A stretch of 13,785 nucleotides of DNA, taken from Thermoprotei archaeon (GTDB taxonomy: Archaea; Thermoproteota; Methanomethylicia; Nezhaarchaeales; WYZ-LMO8). Under the pieces are notes generated by a model that saw only the letters and a list, made by a program, of their open reading frames with translations, searched no databases and was not told where the DNA came from. The translations under genes and the position numbers were made by a program. The DNA is taken from NCBI GenBank assembly GCA_003650865.1, contig QMSN01000009.1, positions 1-13,785 on the forward strand. Reading direction: 5' to 3'. Shown here in pieces: positions 1 through 6,704 of the stretch (positions within the stretch are counted from its first letter, which is position 1; each line of letters opens with the position of its first letter).

Positions 1-225
1 AACCATTGCGTCCAGGGGGTCGTCGTCGTAGTACCAAGTCCTAGGTATAATGCCGTAGTCAAAGGGGAACTCGAAGGCTGTGTGTAGAACTCTATCTAGG
101 AATATCGCCCCAACCTCGTGATCCATCTCGTACTTGTTCCTACAGCCCCTCGGAACCTCAACTATGACGTAGACCTCTCTCGGTGGGTTAGGGCCAGCAG
201 GCAGCTTCCTCCATAGGGCCTCCAT
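1..225 (-). CDS. ppa: Inorganic pyrophosphatase (partial, N-terminal 75 residues)
   Basis: Soluble family I inorganic pyrophosphatase, which hydrolyses PPi to two phosphates in the cytoplasm and so pulls biosynthetic reactions forward. I translated the minus strand from the ATG at 225; the reading frame stays open to the window edge, so about 100 C-terminal residues are missing. Family signatures are clear. VIVEVPRG is followed by NKYE with K31 and E33, then LDRVL with R45, DYG with Y57, and DDDPLDA, whose D67, D69 and D72 match the metal-binding aspartates of the E. coli enzyme (D65, D67, D70). The start is supported by a GGGGTGG Shine-Dalgarno-like sequence about 6 bases upstream and by the usual distance to the first catalytic residue. 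It is transcribed in the same direction as top6A but separated by about 175 bp, so it probably has its own promoter. Identification is very secure. Confidence 0.95.
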   Translation of the reverse strand, partial: MEALWRKLPAGPNPPREVYVIVEVPRGCRNKYEMDHEVGAIFLDRVLHTAFEFPFDYGIIPRTWYYDDDPLDAMV

Positions 226-267
226 CAAATTCCACCCCGCGCTTTGGAGATCAAGGTAATACCAACA

Positions 268-300
268 TAGTTATTTATTCCAAGTCATTCGAAATTTAAG
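268..300 (-). promoter_or_regulatory. Possible promoter region of ppa
   Basis: Read on the minus strand, this AT-rich stretch holds two TATA-like boxes, CTTAAATT at 293-300 and AATAAATAA at 271-279. They would place transcription starts near 271 and 249, upstream of the ppa ATG at 225. I cannot decide between them. The AT-rich block could equally serve plus-strand transcription of the small RNA candidate at 300-374. Confidence 0.3.
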
Positions 301-374
301 GCTTATGATAGGCGTAGAGCTATTAATGCTCGCGTTGAAACTCGCTGCAGCTCCTCAAACCATAACTGAAAGCC
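300..374 (+). ncRNA. Weak C/D-box guide RNA candidate
   Basis: The ends GGCTT (300-304) and AAGCC (370-374) form a perfect 5-bp terminal stem. Just inside lie ATGATAG (305-311), which matches five of seven positions of the C box consensus RUGAUGA, and a perfect D box CTGA (366-369). This layout of stem, C, D, stem is that of an archaeal C/D methylation guide, and a TATA-like TTATTTAT at 271-278 sits about 25 bases upstream. Against it, the C box is degenerate, I see no convincing internal D'/C' pair, and the length (65 nt from C to D) is slightly long. I did not match the guide upstream of the D box to any rRNA site. Treat it as a candidate only. Confidence 0.2.
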
Positions 375-401
375 GACGTTGAGCACACGATTTCACTGGG
401 G

Positions 402-1520
402 TTACACTATGAAGTGCCCGCTCCTTATCTTCTCTGGCAGGTACTTCTCCTCGAGGAATCCTAAGCTCTTAGAGCTGAAAGCCTCTATCTCAGCCTTCTC
501 CTTGCGCTGCAGGAAGAGGTCCAGCTCCCTCTGCCACGCAGGCGACTTAAACCACGGGTACGTCTTGAGCTCCGTAGCCCTCTTGATGTCCGCGTCCTTA
601 GCCTTTATTATGACGTTCTTCGGCAAGTTGTACTCGTATATGTCGCTTACGGCTACACCTATGAACCTAGCCTTTGGACATGCAAGCCTAACGCTTTCGT
701 GAGAGAGGGTTATTGAGCCTATCCTGTAGACGCTGTATATGTAGAACCCGTAAGGGTCTGCATCAGTTAGCACGTATATGGGCAAGTTGAACTCCTCGTT
801 TAACCTCCTCACAAGCCTTCTAGCAGGTCTATCAGGTTGCCCTCCAGCTGTTATCAGTATGCACTTGTTCTTCTCCCAGTACCTCTCCATGTTGAGAGTG
901 TTGAAGACTGCGTCCTTCTCGACCACTAAGACGTACTCGGCGTCGACATCTAGGAACTCAAGCCTATCCACATTTGTGGGCGGGCTATAGGCTCCACCTT
1001 CACCCTGCCTTGAGCAGTCTATGATATCCCTCCCACTTCTAACTCTCATCAGGCCCACGACCTTACACTTAACGTCCGTCTGAAGCCCCATCTCCTCCCT
1101 GCTAGCCCCTAGCATAACCTCGAGATCCTCTATTATCGAGTCAGACTCAGCTTGGGTGTCAACAGTGTCTATGTTCGTCCCCGGTATCGTGTGCTTAGCG
1201 TCGTAGTAGACGTCTCGTATGGTCGGGTACTTGTTGTACTTTATCGCCTCATATATTATCGCAGCCACAAGGACGGTCTTCATGAACGTCTTGGCCTCAT
1301 CTATGTCGCTAAGCTTCCTCCTAATCTTCTTGCTGCCAAGCCTTATGATGTTAGTGAGCTCGTCTATGTACACGTTGTCCTTAGTCCTAGCTAGGAGCTC
1401 AAAGTAGGGGATCTTCTCCGCCTTTAGTGGTGCAAGCACATATTTCTTTATTACCTGTACTATCCTCTCAGATATCCAGCTTCTATCTCCTCTATCCCCA
1501 CCTCTACTTTGACTTGCCAC
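402..1520 (-). CDS. top6A: DNA topoisomerase VI subunit A
   Basis: Catalytic subunit of topoisomerase VI (type IIB, Spo11 relative). With Top6B it forms an A2B2 enzyme that cuts both DNA strands, passes another duplex and relaxes or decatenates DNA. The N-terminal winged-helix (CAP-like) domain contains TIRDVYYDAKH with catalytic Tyr106, the tyrosine that attacks DNA. The Toprim domain has Glu201 in VVEKDAVF and the Mg-binding pair Asp253/Asp255 in LTDADPYG. Length (372 residues) is normal for the family. The start is GTG at 1520, overlapping the end of top6B by 17 bases, and is supported by GGTGGTGA a few bases upstream inside top6B. This implies translational coupling and balanced A and B synthesis. 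No T-rich terminator is obvious after the stop. Confidence 0.96.
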   Translation of the reverse strand: MASQSRGGDRGDRSWISERIVQVIKKYVLAPLKAEKIPYFELLARTKDNVYIDELTNIIRLGSKKIRRKLSDIDEAKTFMKTVLVAAIIYEAIKYNKYPTIRDVYYDAKHTIPGTNIDTVDTQAESDSIIEDLEVMLGASREEMGLQTDVKCKVVGLMRVRSGRDIIDCSRQGEGGAYSPPTNVDRLEFLDVDAEYVLVVEKDAVFNTLNMERYWEKNKCILITAGGQPDRPARRLVRRLNEEFNLPIYVLTDADPYGFYIYSVYRIGSITLSHESVRLACPKARFIGVAVSDIYEYNLPKNVIIKAKDADIKRATELKTYPWFKSPAWQRELDLFLQRKEKAEIEAFSSKSLGFLEEKYLPEKIRSGHFIV

Positions 1521-3054
1521 GCTTAGTCACCACCTTCCACATGAGCTCCATGAGTTTCTTCTTGTCCTCCTCGACTATCCTGACCACGTCGTCGGCTATC
1601 TCAGTTATGTAGGCCTTAAACAGGTTGAGCCTTTCCTGCTCCTTTATCAGCTTCATCTTCCTGTATATGTACCTCCTCAAGTCCCTGGCGCAGTCCATCA
1701 AGGCTAGCCTTATCTCATCCTCTATCTCCTCTACGTCAGCTATCATCTCCTTGCCAGCAGTCTTGTAGGGTATCCTCGTCGAGCACACGTGGATGAATAT
1801 GGCTATTGGCGTCGAGTCATCAACCCTATACTGCCTCCAGTTGAAGCTCTCAATAACCTTCCTACACACATCGCCCCTCTCGTCGAATAGCAGGGGTATC
1901 TTGTTAGCGAATCTGAATAGCAGCTTGTAGTTACCCTCCTCGTCGCACATCCCCTTTATCACAGGGCCCCCATAGGCTATGCCAGCCTCGACCTGAAATG
2001 GGAAGCCTGAGTAGGATTTTGGAGGTCTTGTAACTGTCTTGACGAACTCCGGGTTAAACAGCTTGACTATAGCTGCCTTAAGCTCCTCAGCCCCTATGGG
2101 GCTCAGCACATTGGGTGATGGAGGTAGGAACTTGTCGTAAGCCTTGAAGGCGTTTACCAGCTTAACTATGTCCTCACTCGTCAACTTCTTGATGTCCATG
2201 TTGGGGTCTAAGCCAGCCCACTTCAGGAACTCCAAGGCCTTCCTAGGTCCAACTCTATCGAAGTTCTTGGCCAAGAAGGCCTGTAGAGGCGTGTTCCTAC
2301 TGCTCTCTATCATCCTCTTCAGGAGCTCGGCGTCAACACCATGGGGGTGTGGAGCTGTCTCCCTAGGCTGTGGAGGGAGCTTATCTACAGACCTCTCAAA
2401 CTTAAACACGTTGTTGTAGGGATCCGAGAACACTATGGTGGCGTGTGGATTGGCTATAGTCGTGAGCTTAAGGTACCTCTGTATTAGCTCACCAGTGCTC
2501 CTACTGCCCAGCCTCCTATCGTAGTCGCCGACTAAGTGAAGGATAACAGTAGTCCCAGTGCTGTGCTTCCTAGTCTTCCTTGTCTTCACCGATAGAACAA
2601 CGGGCTTGTTGCTCCTCAAGTCCATTTGGAGCGTGAATGTGTAGACGTTCCTCCCGTCGTAGCACGTAGTGACCTCAAGGGGTTTGTAAGTCGTTATCTG
2701 TCCGTAGAGAACCGCCATCTTAACTCCAAGACCGAAGAGCCCCCTCTGCTGCTTAAGCTCAAACTTACTTCCAAATAGGACTGTGCAGAAAGCTTGAGGC
2801 ACGTACTGGGGCGGTATCCCTATACCGTTGTCCGACACCGTGAGCCTATACACCTTGGGCCTCTTCGATTCGCCGACTAGCTTCAAGTCGACTGTTATGT
2901 AGGGCAGCTTGCCAGCTGCCTCACAAGCGTCGAGGCTGTTCTCAACTAGCTCCCTAACACTCTGATAGAGTGATCTAGCTGGATTGCTGAAGCCAGCTAT
3001 GTACCTATTCCTGTAGAACCAATCTGACACCGATAGCTGCGTGAAGCCTCTCAT
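1504..3054 (-). CDS. top6B: DNA topoisomerase VI subunit B
   Basis: ATPase subunit of topoisomerase VI; ATP binding dimerises the N-terminal domains and drives strand passage by the A subunit. The GHKL ATPase fold is visible in order: N box RELVENSLDACE with Asn39, G1 box DNGIG at 75-79, and the lid glycine loop GLFGLGV at 105-111. A helix-two-turn-helix region follows at roughly 225-305. The transducer domain comes next, with the conserved switch lysine in YKTAGKE (about Lys435) contacting ATP. The C-terminus is a long charged helix. Length 516 is typical of crenarchaeal-type enzymes, which lack extra C-terminal domains. The ATG at 3054 has GGAGAGG about 5 bases upstream. It is first in a two-gene operon with top6A, driven by the TATA box at 3114-3121. 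Confidence 0.96.
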   Translation of the reverse strand: MRGFTQLSVSDWFYRNRYIAGFSNPARSLYQSVRELVENSLDACEAAGKLPYITVDLKLVGESKRPKVYRLTVSDNGIGIPPQYVPQAFCTVLFGSKFELKQQRGLFGLGVKMAVLYGQITTYKPLEVTTCYDGRNVYTFTLQMDLRSNKPVVLSVKTRKTRKHSTGTTVILHLVGDYDRRLGSRSTGELIQRYLKLTTIANPHATIVFSDPYNNVFKFERSVDKLPPQPRETAPHPHGVDAELLKRMIESSRNTPLQAFLAKNFDRVGPRKALEFLKWAGLDPNMDIKKLTSEDIVKLVNAFKAYDKFLPPSPNVLSPIGAEELKAAIVKLFNPEFVKTVTRPPKSYSGFPFQVEAGIAYGGPVIKGMCDEEGNYKLLFRFANKIPLLFDERGDVCRKVIESFNWRQYRVDDSTPIAIFIHVCSTRIPYKTAGKEMIADVEEIEDEIRLALMDCARDLRRYIYRKMKLIKEQERLNLFKAYITEIADDVVRIVEEDKKKLMELMWKVVTKRGKSK

Positions 3055-3113
3055 AGCCCTCTCCGCGCTACCAGGTCTGATTGTTGAATGGTGCTATATC
3101 ATTATCAAGGAAC

Positions 3114-3121
3114 TTTATAAA
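3114..3121 (-). promoter_or_regulatory. TATA box of the top6B-top6A operon
   Basis: TTTATAAA, a perfect archaeal TATA core, lies in the 89-bp gap between aspS and top6B. It predicts a minus-strand transcription start near 3092, giving a leader of about 38 nt before the ATG at 3054. The element is self-complementary, so direction is inferred from the downstream gene. The top6 genes therefore need not depend on read-through from aspS. Confidence 0.55.
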
Positions 3122-3143
3122 TGTGATGTTGGAAGTCATGTCG

Positions 3144-4457
3144 TTAGGGCGTTAGCCTCCTCCTATCCCTAGGGTAGAATATGGCCTCCCTAATGTCACT
3201 GAGCCCCAGAACAACCATTACAAGCCTCGCCAATCCTAACCCCCACCCGGAGTGCGGAGGCATGCCCCAGTCGAAGCATTTGAGGTGGTACTCGAACGAT
3301 GAGGGGTCGAGGCCGCTTTCCTTCAGCCTAGTGATTAACATGTCCTTGTCGTGTATCCTCTGACCTCCAGATGCAACCTCTATCCTACCGATCATCAAGT
3401 CGAAGGAGAAGCTCAGCTTGGGGTCCTCGGGATTGGGCATGATGTAGAAGGGCTTTATCCTCGTAGGCCAGTCGACTATGAAGAATGGCCCCTTAAACCT
3501 CTCTCCAAGTTTCCTCTCAGCCTCTGTTGAGAGGTCTTCACCCCACTCCAACCTTACCCCCATCTCACTCAGCATAGATAAAATCTCGCTGTACGTGAGC
3601 TTGGGGAAGGGCTTCTCAAGCCTCATAGGGTTAAAGCCTAGGCTCTCCAGCTCGCTCCTCACCTCGTCAATTGCCCTGTTGACGCTGTAGACGAGAAGTT
3701 CCTCGAGTAACTCCATGACCTCCCTGTAAGTGGCAAACGCGACCTCCACGTCAACTCCTACATACTCGGAGACGTGCCTATCAGTCTGCGACTCCTCAGC
3801 CCTAAAGAGAGGGCCTATCTCGAAGACCTTCTCGAAGACCGATGAGAGCTGCTCTTTGTAGAGCTGAGGGCTCTGAGCTAGGAAAGCCTCCATGTCGAAG
3901 TAGGCTATTGGAAATAGAGCTGCACCACCTTCAGTAGCAGTCGCTATGAGCCTAGGCGTGAAGACCTCTATGAAGCCTTGAGAGCTCAAGAACTCCCTCA
4001 TAAACCTCAGTAGAGCCGATTGAAACTTGAATATCGCCATGTTCCTAGGCTTCCTCAAGTCCACAACCCTATTGTCAAGCCTCTCATCGAGGGGCAACTT
4101 AACCCTCCTTCCAGGCTCTAAGTGAGGGGGTACAGAAGCCCTATTGAGCAACTTAATGCTTAGAGCTTTGACCTCAGCCCCACCAGGGGCCTTTAAGGAC
4201 TTGGCCATCACCCCCTCAATCGACACCACGTCTTCAGCCCTGACGCTCTTAAACTCATTGAAGACGTCCTCACTCAACTGAGACCTCGAAGCCACGACTT
4301 GAATGACCCCCTCGGAGTCCCTAAGAACTATGAAGACCACTCCCCCCAAATCCCTAACAACGTGAACCCAACCTGCAACTCTAACTCTAGACCCCTCGGG
4401 TAGGCTCAATGCGCTCTTTGACGAGTGAGTCTTCCAGAGAGCGTTCTGAGAGGGCAT
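3144..4457 (-). CDS. aspS: Aspartyl-tRNA synthetase, predicted non-discriminating (Asp/Asn)
   Basis: Class IIb synthetase that charges tRNA with aspartate. The N-terminal OB-fold reads the anticodon. The catalytic domain shows the flipping-loop region SPQLYKE, motif 2 FRAEESQTDRH (Arg219), and motif 3 GLGLAR (Arg411) near the typical C-terminus RDRRRLTP. I chose the ATG at 4457, giving 437 residues, the usual archaeal length. A TATA box at 4485-4492 would start transcription near 4463, so the in-frame TTG (4508) and ATG (4472) upstream would not be on the mRNA. The OB-fold has His32 (GWVHVVRD) and Pro91 (LKAPGG) where discriminating Thermococcus-type enzymes have Trp26 and Lys85. The His/Pro pair is that of non-discriminating enzymes, which also make Asp-tRNA(Asn) for an amidotransferase. 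The first is direct reading; the specificity is inference. Confidence 0.94.
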   Translation of the reverse strand: MPSQNALWKTHSSKSALSLPEGSRVRVAGWVHVVRDLGGVVFIVLRDSEGVIQVVASRSQLSEDVFNEFKSVRAEDVVSIEGVMAKSLKAPGGAEVKALSIKLLNRASVPPHLEPGRRVKLPLDERLDNRVVDLRKPRNMAIFKFQSALLRFMREFLSSQGFIEVFTPRLIATATEGGAALFPIAYFDMEAFLAQSPQLYKEQLSSVFEKVFEIGPLFRAEESQTDRHVSEYVGVDVEVAFATYREVMELLEELLVYSVNRAIDEVRSELESLGFNPMRLEKPFPKLTYSEILSMLSEMGVRLEWGEDLSTEAERKLGERFKGPFFIVDWPTRIKPFYIMPNPEDPKLSFSFDLMIGRIEVASGGQRIHDKDMLITRLKESGLDPSSFEYHLKCFDWGMPPHSGWGLGLARLVMVVLGLSDIREAIFYPRDRRRLTP

Positions 4458-4484
4458 CGTCCTCAACCCCATACAGTGCTTGAC

Positions 4485-4492
4485 CTTAAATA
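4485..4492 (-). promoter_or_regulatory. TATA box of aspS
   Basis: On the minus strand this reads TATTTAAG, a good archaeal TATA core. Transcription would begin about 25 bases downstream, near 4463, only some six bases before the ATG at 4457. This favours that start and a nearly leaderless mRNA. Confidence 0.5.
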
Positions 4493-4522
4493 CTTCTCGT
4501 TGAGGCAATTAACCTTATGGTG

Positions 4523-4536
4523 CTCAGAGACCTGAG
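4523..4536. repeat. Small inverted repeat between divergent aspS and TRAM promoters
   Basis: CTCAG and CTGAG form a perfect 5-bp inverted repeat around a 4-base centre, lying midway between the aspS TATA box (minus) and the TRAM-gene TATA box (plus). It could be an operator or a small hairpin. It is short enough to occur by chance. Confidence 0.25.
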
Positions 4537-4541
4537 AACAG

Positions 4542-4549
4542 TTTAAATA
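4542..4549 (+). promoter_or_regulatory. TATA box of the TRAM-domain gene
   Basis: TTTAAATA within a longer AT run (4541-4555). It predicts a plus-strand start near 4572, just upstream of two Shine-Dalgarno-like runs (AGGAGGAG at 4577-4584 and GGAGGT at 4600-4605). Confidence 0.5.
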
Positions 4550-4599
4550 TTAAAATGTGTAGAAAAAGGCTTCAATAGGAGGAGTTGGTAGGGAGGCCT

Positions 4600-4605
4600 G
4601 GAGGT
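4600..4605 (+). promoter_or_regulatory. Ribosome binding site that sets the TRAM-gene start
   Basis: GGAGGT lies six bases before the GTG at 4612, ideal spacing. The other purine run, AGGAGGAG at 4577-4584, touches the in-frame TTG at 4585 and is too close to serve it well. This is why I place the start at 4612. Confidence 0.5.
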
Positions 4606-4611
4606 TTCCGT

Positions 4612-4830
4612 GTGACTAAGAGAGGTAAGAGGGGCTCTTCTAAGAGGGCTCCCGTCAAGGAGAACGAGATATACCACGTAACCATTGAGAGCGTCAATCA
4701 GAGGGGGCAGGGTGTAGCTAGGATAAAGGGTTTTGTCGTGCTCATACCTGGAGCCATGACGGGGGAGAGGCTTAGAGTCAAGATAGTAAGCGTTAGGCCT
4801 AGGTTCGCCATAGGAGAGGCCTTGAGGTAG
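4612..4830 (+). CDS. Stand-alone TRAM-domain protein (putative RNA-binding)
   Basis: A 72-residue protein that is essentially one TRAM domain, the small beta-barrel also found in TrmA/RumA and MiaB-type RNA-modifying enzymes. Archaeal stand-alone TRAM proteins bind RNA and have been proposed to act as RNA chaperones. After a basic tail rich in Lys/Arg (about residues 1-14), the domain begins at EIYHVTIESVNQRGQGVARI and includes FVVLIPGAMTGE and RLRVKIVSVRPRFAIGEAL, the usual TRAM strand pattern with its glycine-rich turn. The start is GTG at 4612, placed by GGAGGT at good spacing. A TTG at 4585 would add nine residues and cannot be excluded. The gene has its own promoter, diverges from aspS, and its TAG directly abuts the stop of the convergent GTPase gene. 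Domain call secure; RNA target unknown. Confidence 0.85.
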   Translation: MTKRGKRGSSKRAPVKENEIYHVTIESVNQRGQGVARIKGFVVLIPGAMTGERLRVKIVSVRPRFAIGEALR

Positions 4831-5994
4831 CTAAGCCCTAAGCTCTACGACGTCTCCATCAGCCAGCACGTGGTCTCGACCAACCTTCTCCCCCGCATGC
4901 TTAACAGAGGGCCCCCAAACCCTAGCATACTTCAAGTTCTTTGCTATCTTACTGTGAATTCTCTCAGCCACATCTTGAATAGTCGCACCTCTCCTCATCA
5001 CTAGAGGTCGGGGAGAAGGCTTTTCCTCCCAGGGCTCCTTCGTATATATCCTCATGAGCTCAAGCTGATCAAAGAGGGCCTTACCGATCTCCTCGAGGCC
5101 TTCACCCGTGAGGCACGAGACCTCTACTAGAGGTATGGGGCTGCACTCCTTCCTAACAGCCTCTATTAGGGACTCGTCGTGGGGCAAGTCGACCTTGTTG
5201 ACCACAACCACGGCTGGCTTGTAGACCTTACCTCCAAGTATAGCCTCTTCCACGTCGTCAAGAGATGCCTCTCCATCTATTACAAGCCTACAGTTGTACA
5301 TTCTGTAGCTCATCAAGAGCCTCTTGACGTCGTCGACGTTGCAGTCCAAAAGCCTCCCATTCACAAACACCTGTATTCCCCCAACAGCCCCCCTCGTGAG
5401 CTCTATCTTAGCTCTGGGCTTCTTCACGGCTATTCCTGCCCTCTCAAGCTCCTCAACTATCAGCCTGTACTGCTCTAGGGGGTTTGTTGAGGCGTCGAGC
5501 ATTATTATGACCCCGTCGGCGTTCCTCACCAACGTCATGACTATGGGCCCCCAAGCCTCCCCGTCAGCTGAGCCCTCAACTACTGGTGGCGCCTCGACAA
5601 GCTGGTACATGACCCCTCCGTAGACAAACATCCCTGGAACAGGCTTAGTTGTAGTGAAAGGCCTGAAGCCCACTTCAGGCTTTGCGTTCGTCAACTTCCT
5701 AAGCAAGCTGCTCCTACCAGCACCGGTAGTGCTCACAACGACTACTTGCGCATCTCCCTCCTTCTCAAGGAATATCCTAGGCCCTCCTCCAGTCCTCTTA
5801 GATTTCCTCTCCTCGATCTCTCGCCTCAGAGCAGCTATCTTAGCTCTAATCTGTGACCTAAGCTTCTGAGTGCCCTTATGCTGAGGTACAGCTGATAGGA
5901 ACTCCTGTAGCGCCTTAAGCTTCTCTTGAGGGTCCTTCGCCTCGAGTACCTTAAGCCACTTAGCCTTAGCCTCAGCTGGGAGGTTCGCTGGCAA
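4831..5994 (-). CDS. DRG/OBG-like GTPase with TGS domain, degenerate P-loop
   Basis: Member of the DRG branch of OBG-type GTPases, proteins usually linked to ribosomes and translation. Residues 1-70 are a charged, helical N-terminal region like that of DRG proteins. The G domain holds a P-loop-like STTGAGRS (88-95), a G2-like FTTTKPVPG (113-121), a G3 position reading EAPP (134-137), and intact NKVD (266-269). Between G3 and G4 lies the DRG-specific insert, with SYRMYNCRLVID. The TGS domain fills roughly 325-387. Oddly, the first P-loop glycine and the lysine are Ser88 and Arg94, and the G3 Asp-x-x-Gly is Glu-x-x-Pro, so GTP hydrolysis may be altered or lost while guanine recognition (NKVD) remains. 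TTG at 5994 has GAGGAGGGG upstream. It is last of a three-gene operon, 13 bases after the RAM gene. Confidence 0.88.
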   Translation of the reverse strand: MPANLPAEAKAKWLKVLEAKDPQEKLKALQEFLSAVPQHKGTQKLRSQIRAKIAALRREIEERKSKRTGGGPRIFLEKEGDAQVVVVSTTGAGRSSLLRKLTNAKPEVGFRPFTTTKPVPGMFVYGGVMYQLVEAPPVVEGSADGEAWGPIVMTLVRNADGVIIMLDASTNPLEQYRLIVEELERAGIAVKKPRAKIELTRGAVGGIQVFVNGRLLDCNVDDVKRLLMSYRMYNCRLVIDGEASLDDVEEAILGGKVYKPAVVVVNKVDLPHDESLIEAVRKECSPIPLVEVSCLTGEGLEEIGKALFDQLELMRIYTKEPWEEKPSPRPLVMRRGATIQDVAERIHSKIAKNLKYARVWGPSVKHAGEKVGRDHVLADGDVVELRA

Positions 5995-6007
5995 GGCGAG
6001 CCCCTCC

Positions 6008-6238
6008 TCACTCCGATGTCACGAGGGTTGAGGTTATGGCTACCCCATCTATCCTCCTTATGGAGGTAACTACCTCATCGAGCTCCTTCACGTCTCGAGT
6101 AGCAACCTTAACCACAACGTCGTACTCGCCGAAGACCACCTTGACCTCAACCACCCCCTTCAACCTCGATATCTCCTGGGCGACTTCGTGTTCACGGGCT
6201 ATAGCGGTCTTAAGGAGTATGTAGGCGACTACCAACAT
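6008..6238 (-). CDS. Stand-alone Lrp/AsnC effector (RAM) domain protein
   Basis: A 76-residue protein with the beta-alpha-beta-beta-alpha-beta pattern of the Lrp/AsnC C-terminal effector domain (RAM domain), which forms dimers or higher rings and binds small molecules such as amino acids. The family pattern is clear: VAYILLKTA, then REHEVAQEISRLKGVVEVKVVFGEYDVVVKV with the GEYD turn, then a second helix and the closing strand VAITSTLVTSE. There is no DNA-binding helix-turn-helix, so it cannot act as a classic Lrp repressor; it may sense a ligand or cap another Lrp oligomer. The ATG at 6238 has GAGGTGG almost adjacent. Downstream, 13 bases separate it from the GTPase; upstream, 6 bases separate it from the unknown gene, so the three are probably one transcript. 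Ligand unknown. Confidence 0.88.
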   Translation of the reverse strand: MLVVAYILLKTAIAREHEVAQEISRLKGVVEVKVVFGEYDVVVKVATRDVKELDEVVTSIRRIDGVAITSTLVTSE

Positions 6239-6244
6239 TCCACC

Positions 6245-6670
6245 TCAGGTCAAAGGCTTGAGGAGCCTAACCTCACCGTGAGACTCCAGTATGTCGACTA
6301 TCAGGCTTATGGGGTCTTCATCCAAGCTCTTAAACCCAACAACACTCGAGGACTTCGAGTCAACCCTCACGTAGTGGTCTAAGTCGAACCTCAAAGTGAA
6401 GTCGCCTTGACCGAGCGTAACCTTAAAGCTCTTACCGGAGGCTACAAGCCTCGACGCGAGCTCAACTATTAGTTCCCTAAGCTTAGCTGATGGAGGTCTA
6501 ACCCTGCCCTTCCTAATCCCCTTAACTTGCTTTAGGCTTACAGAGCCCTTAGACACCCCCTTAACCTCAGACACCTTGACTGATCCTCCTTCACACGTTA
6601 TCTCGAAGCCTTTACCCTGGCTCAGCATGCTGAGCACTTGATCCTTCCAGTTGCTCAAGGCTATCCCCAA
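6245..6670 (-). CDS. Conserved-looking hypothetical protein, first gene of the GTPase operon
   Basis: I do not recognise this 141-residue protein. It has no signal peptide or membrane segment and looks cytoplasmic. A possible internal duplication is visible: a helix followed by GKGFEIT...GSVKV (about 6-33) resembles a helix followed by GKSFKVT...FTLRF (about 64-95). A basic linker lies between them (roughly 37-60, rich in Lys/Arg/Ser), and a C-terminal helix follows (about 119-130). The TTG at 6670 is used here; it lacks a Shine-Dalgarno sequence. A TATA-like CTTTTAG about 25 bases upstream would place the transcription start at or near this codon, so a leaderless start is possible. The TTG four codons later, preceded by GGGGAT, is an alternative. 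It lies 6 bases upstream of the RAM gene, which supports it as a real gene with a linked role. Confidence 0.7.
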   Translation of the reverse strand: MGIALSNWKDQVLSMLSQGKGFEITCEGGSVKVSEVKGVSKGSVSLKQVKGIRKGRVRPPSAKLRELIVELASRLVASGKSFKVTLGQGDFTLRFDLDHYVRVDSKSSSVVGFKSLDEDPISLIVDILESHGEVRLLKPLT

Positions 6671-6691
6671 TGCTGATATAGCTGGTATCCC

Positions 6692-6704
6692 GCTAAAAGT
6701 TTTT
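6692..6704. promoter_or_regulatory. Shared divergent promoter between the GTPase operon and mfnB
   Basis: CTAAAAGTTTTTG is nearly symmetric and lies in a gap of only 65 bp between two divergent genes. Read on minus it predicts a start near 6670, and on plus near 6722, which fits both gene starts (6670 and 6736). One TATA-like element may therefore serve both directions. No other AT-rich box is present in the gap. Confidence 0.35.

Noticed and set aside
305..382. A 25-codon plus-strand reading frame starting at ATG 305 in the ppa/top6A gap.
   Set aside because: Very short, no Shine-Dalgarno sequence and no recognisable product; the same stretch is better explained, though weakly, as a C/D-box RNA candidate.
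4458..4508. An upstream TTG start for aspS adding 17 residues.
   Set aside because: The best TATA box lies inside this stretch, so it would be upstream of the mRNA start, and the extra residues do not match family proteins.
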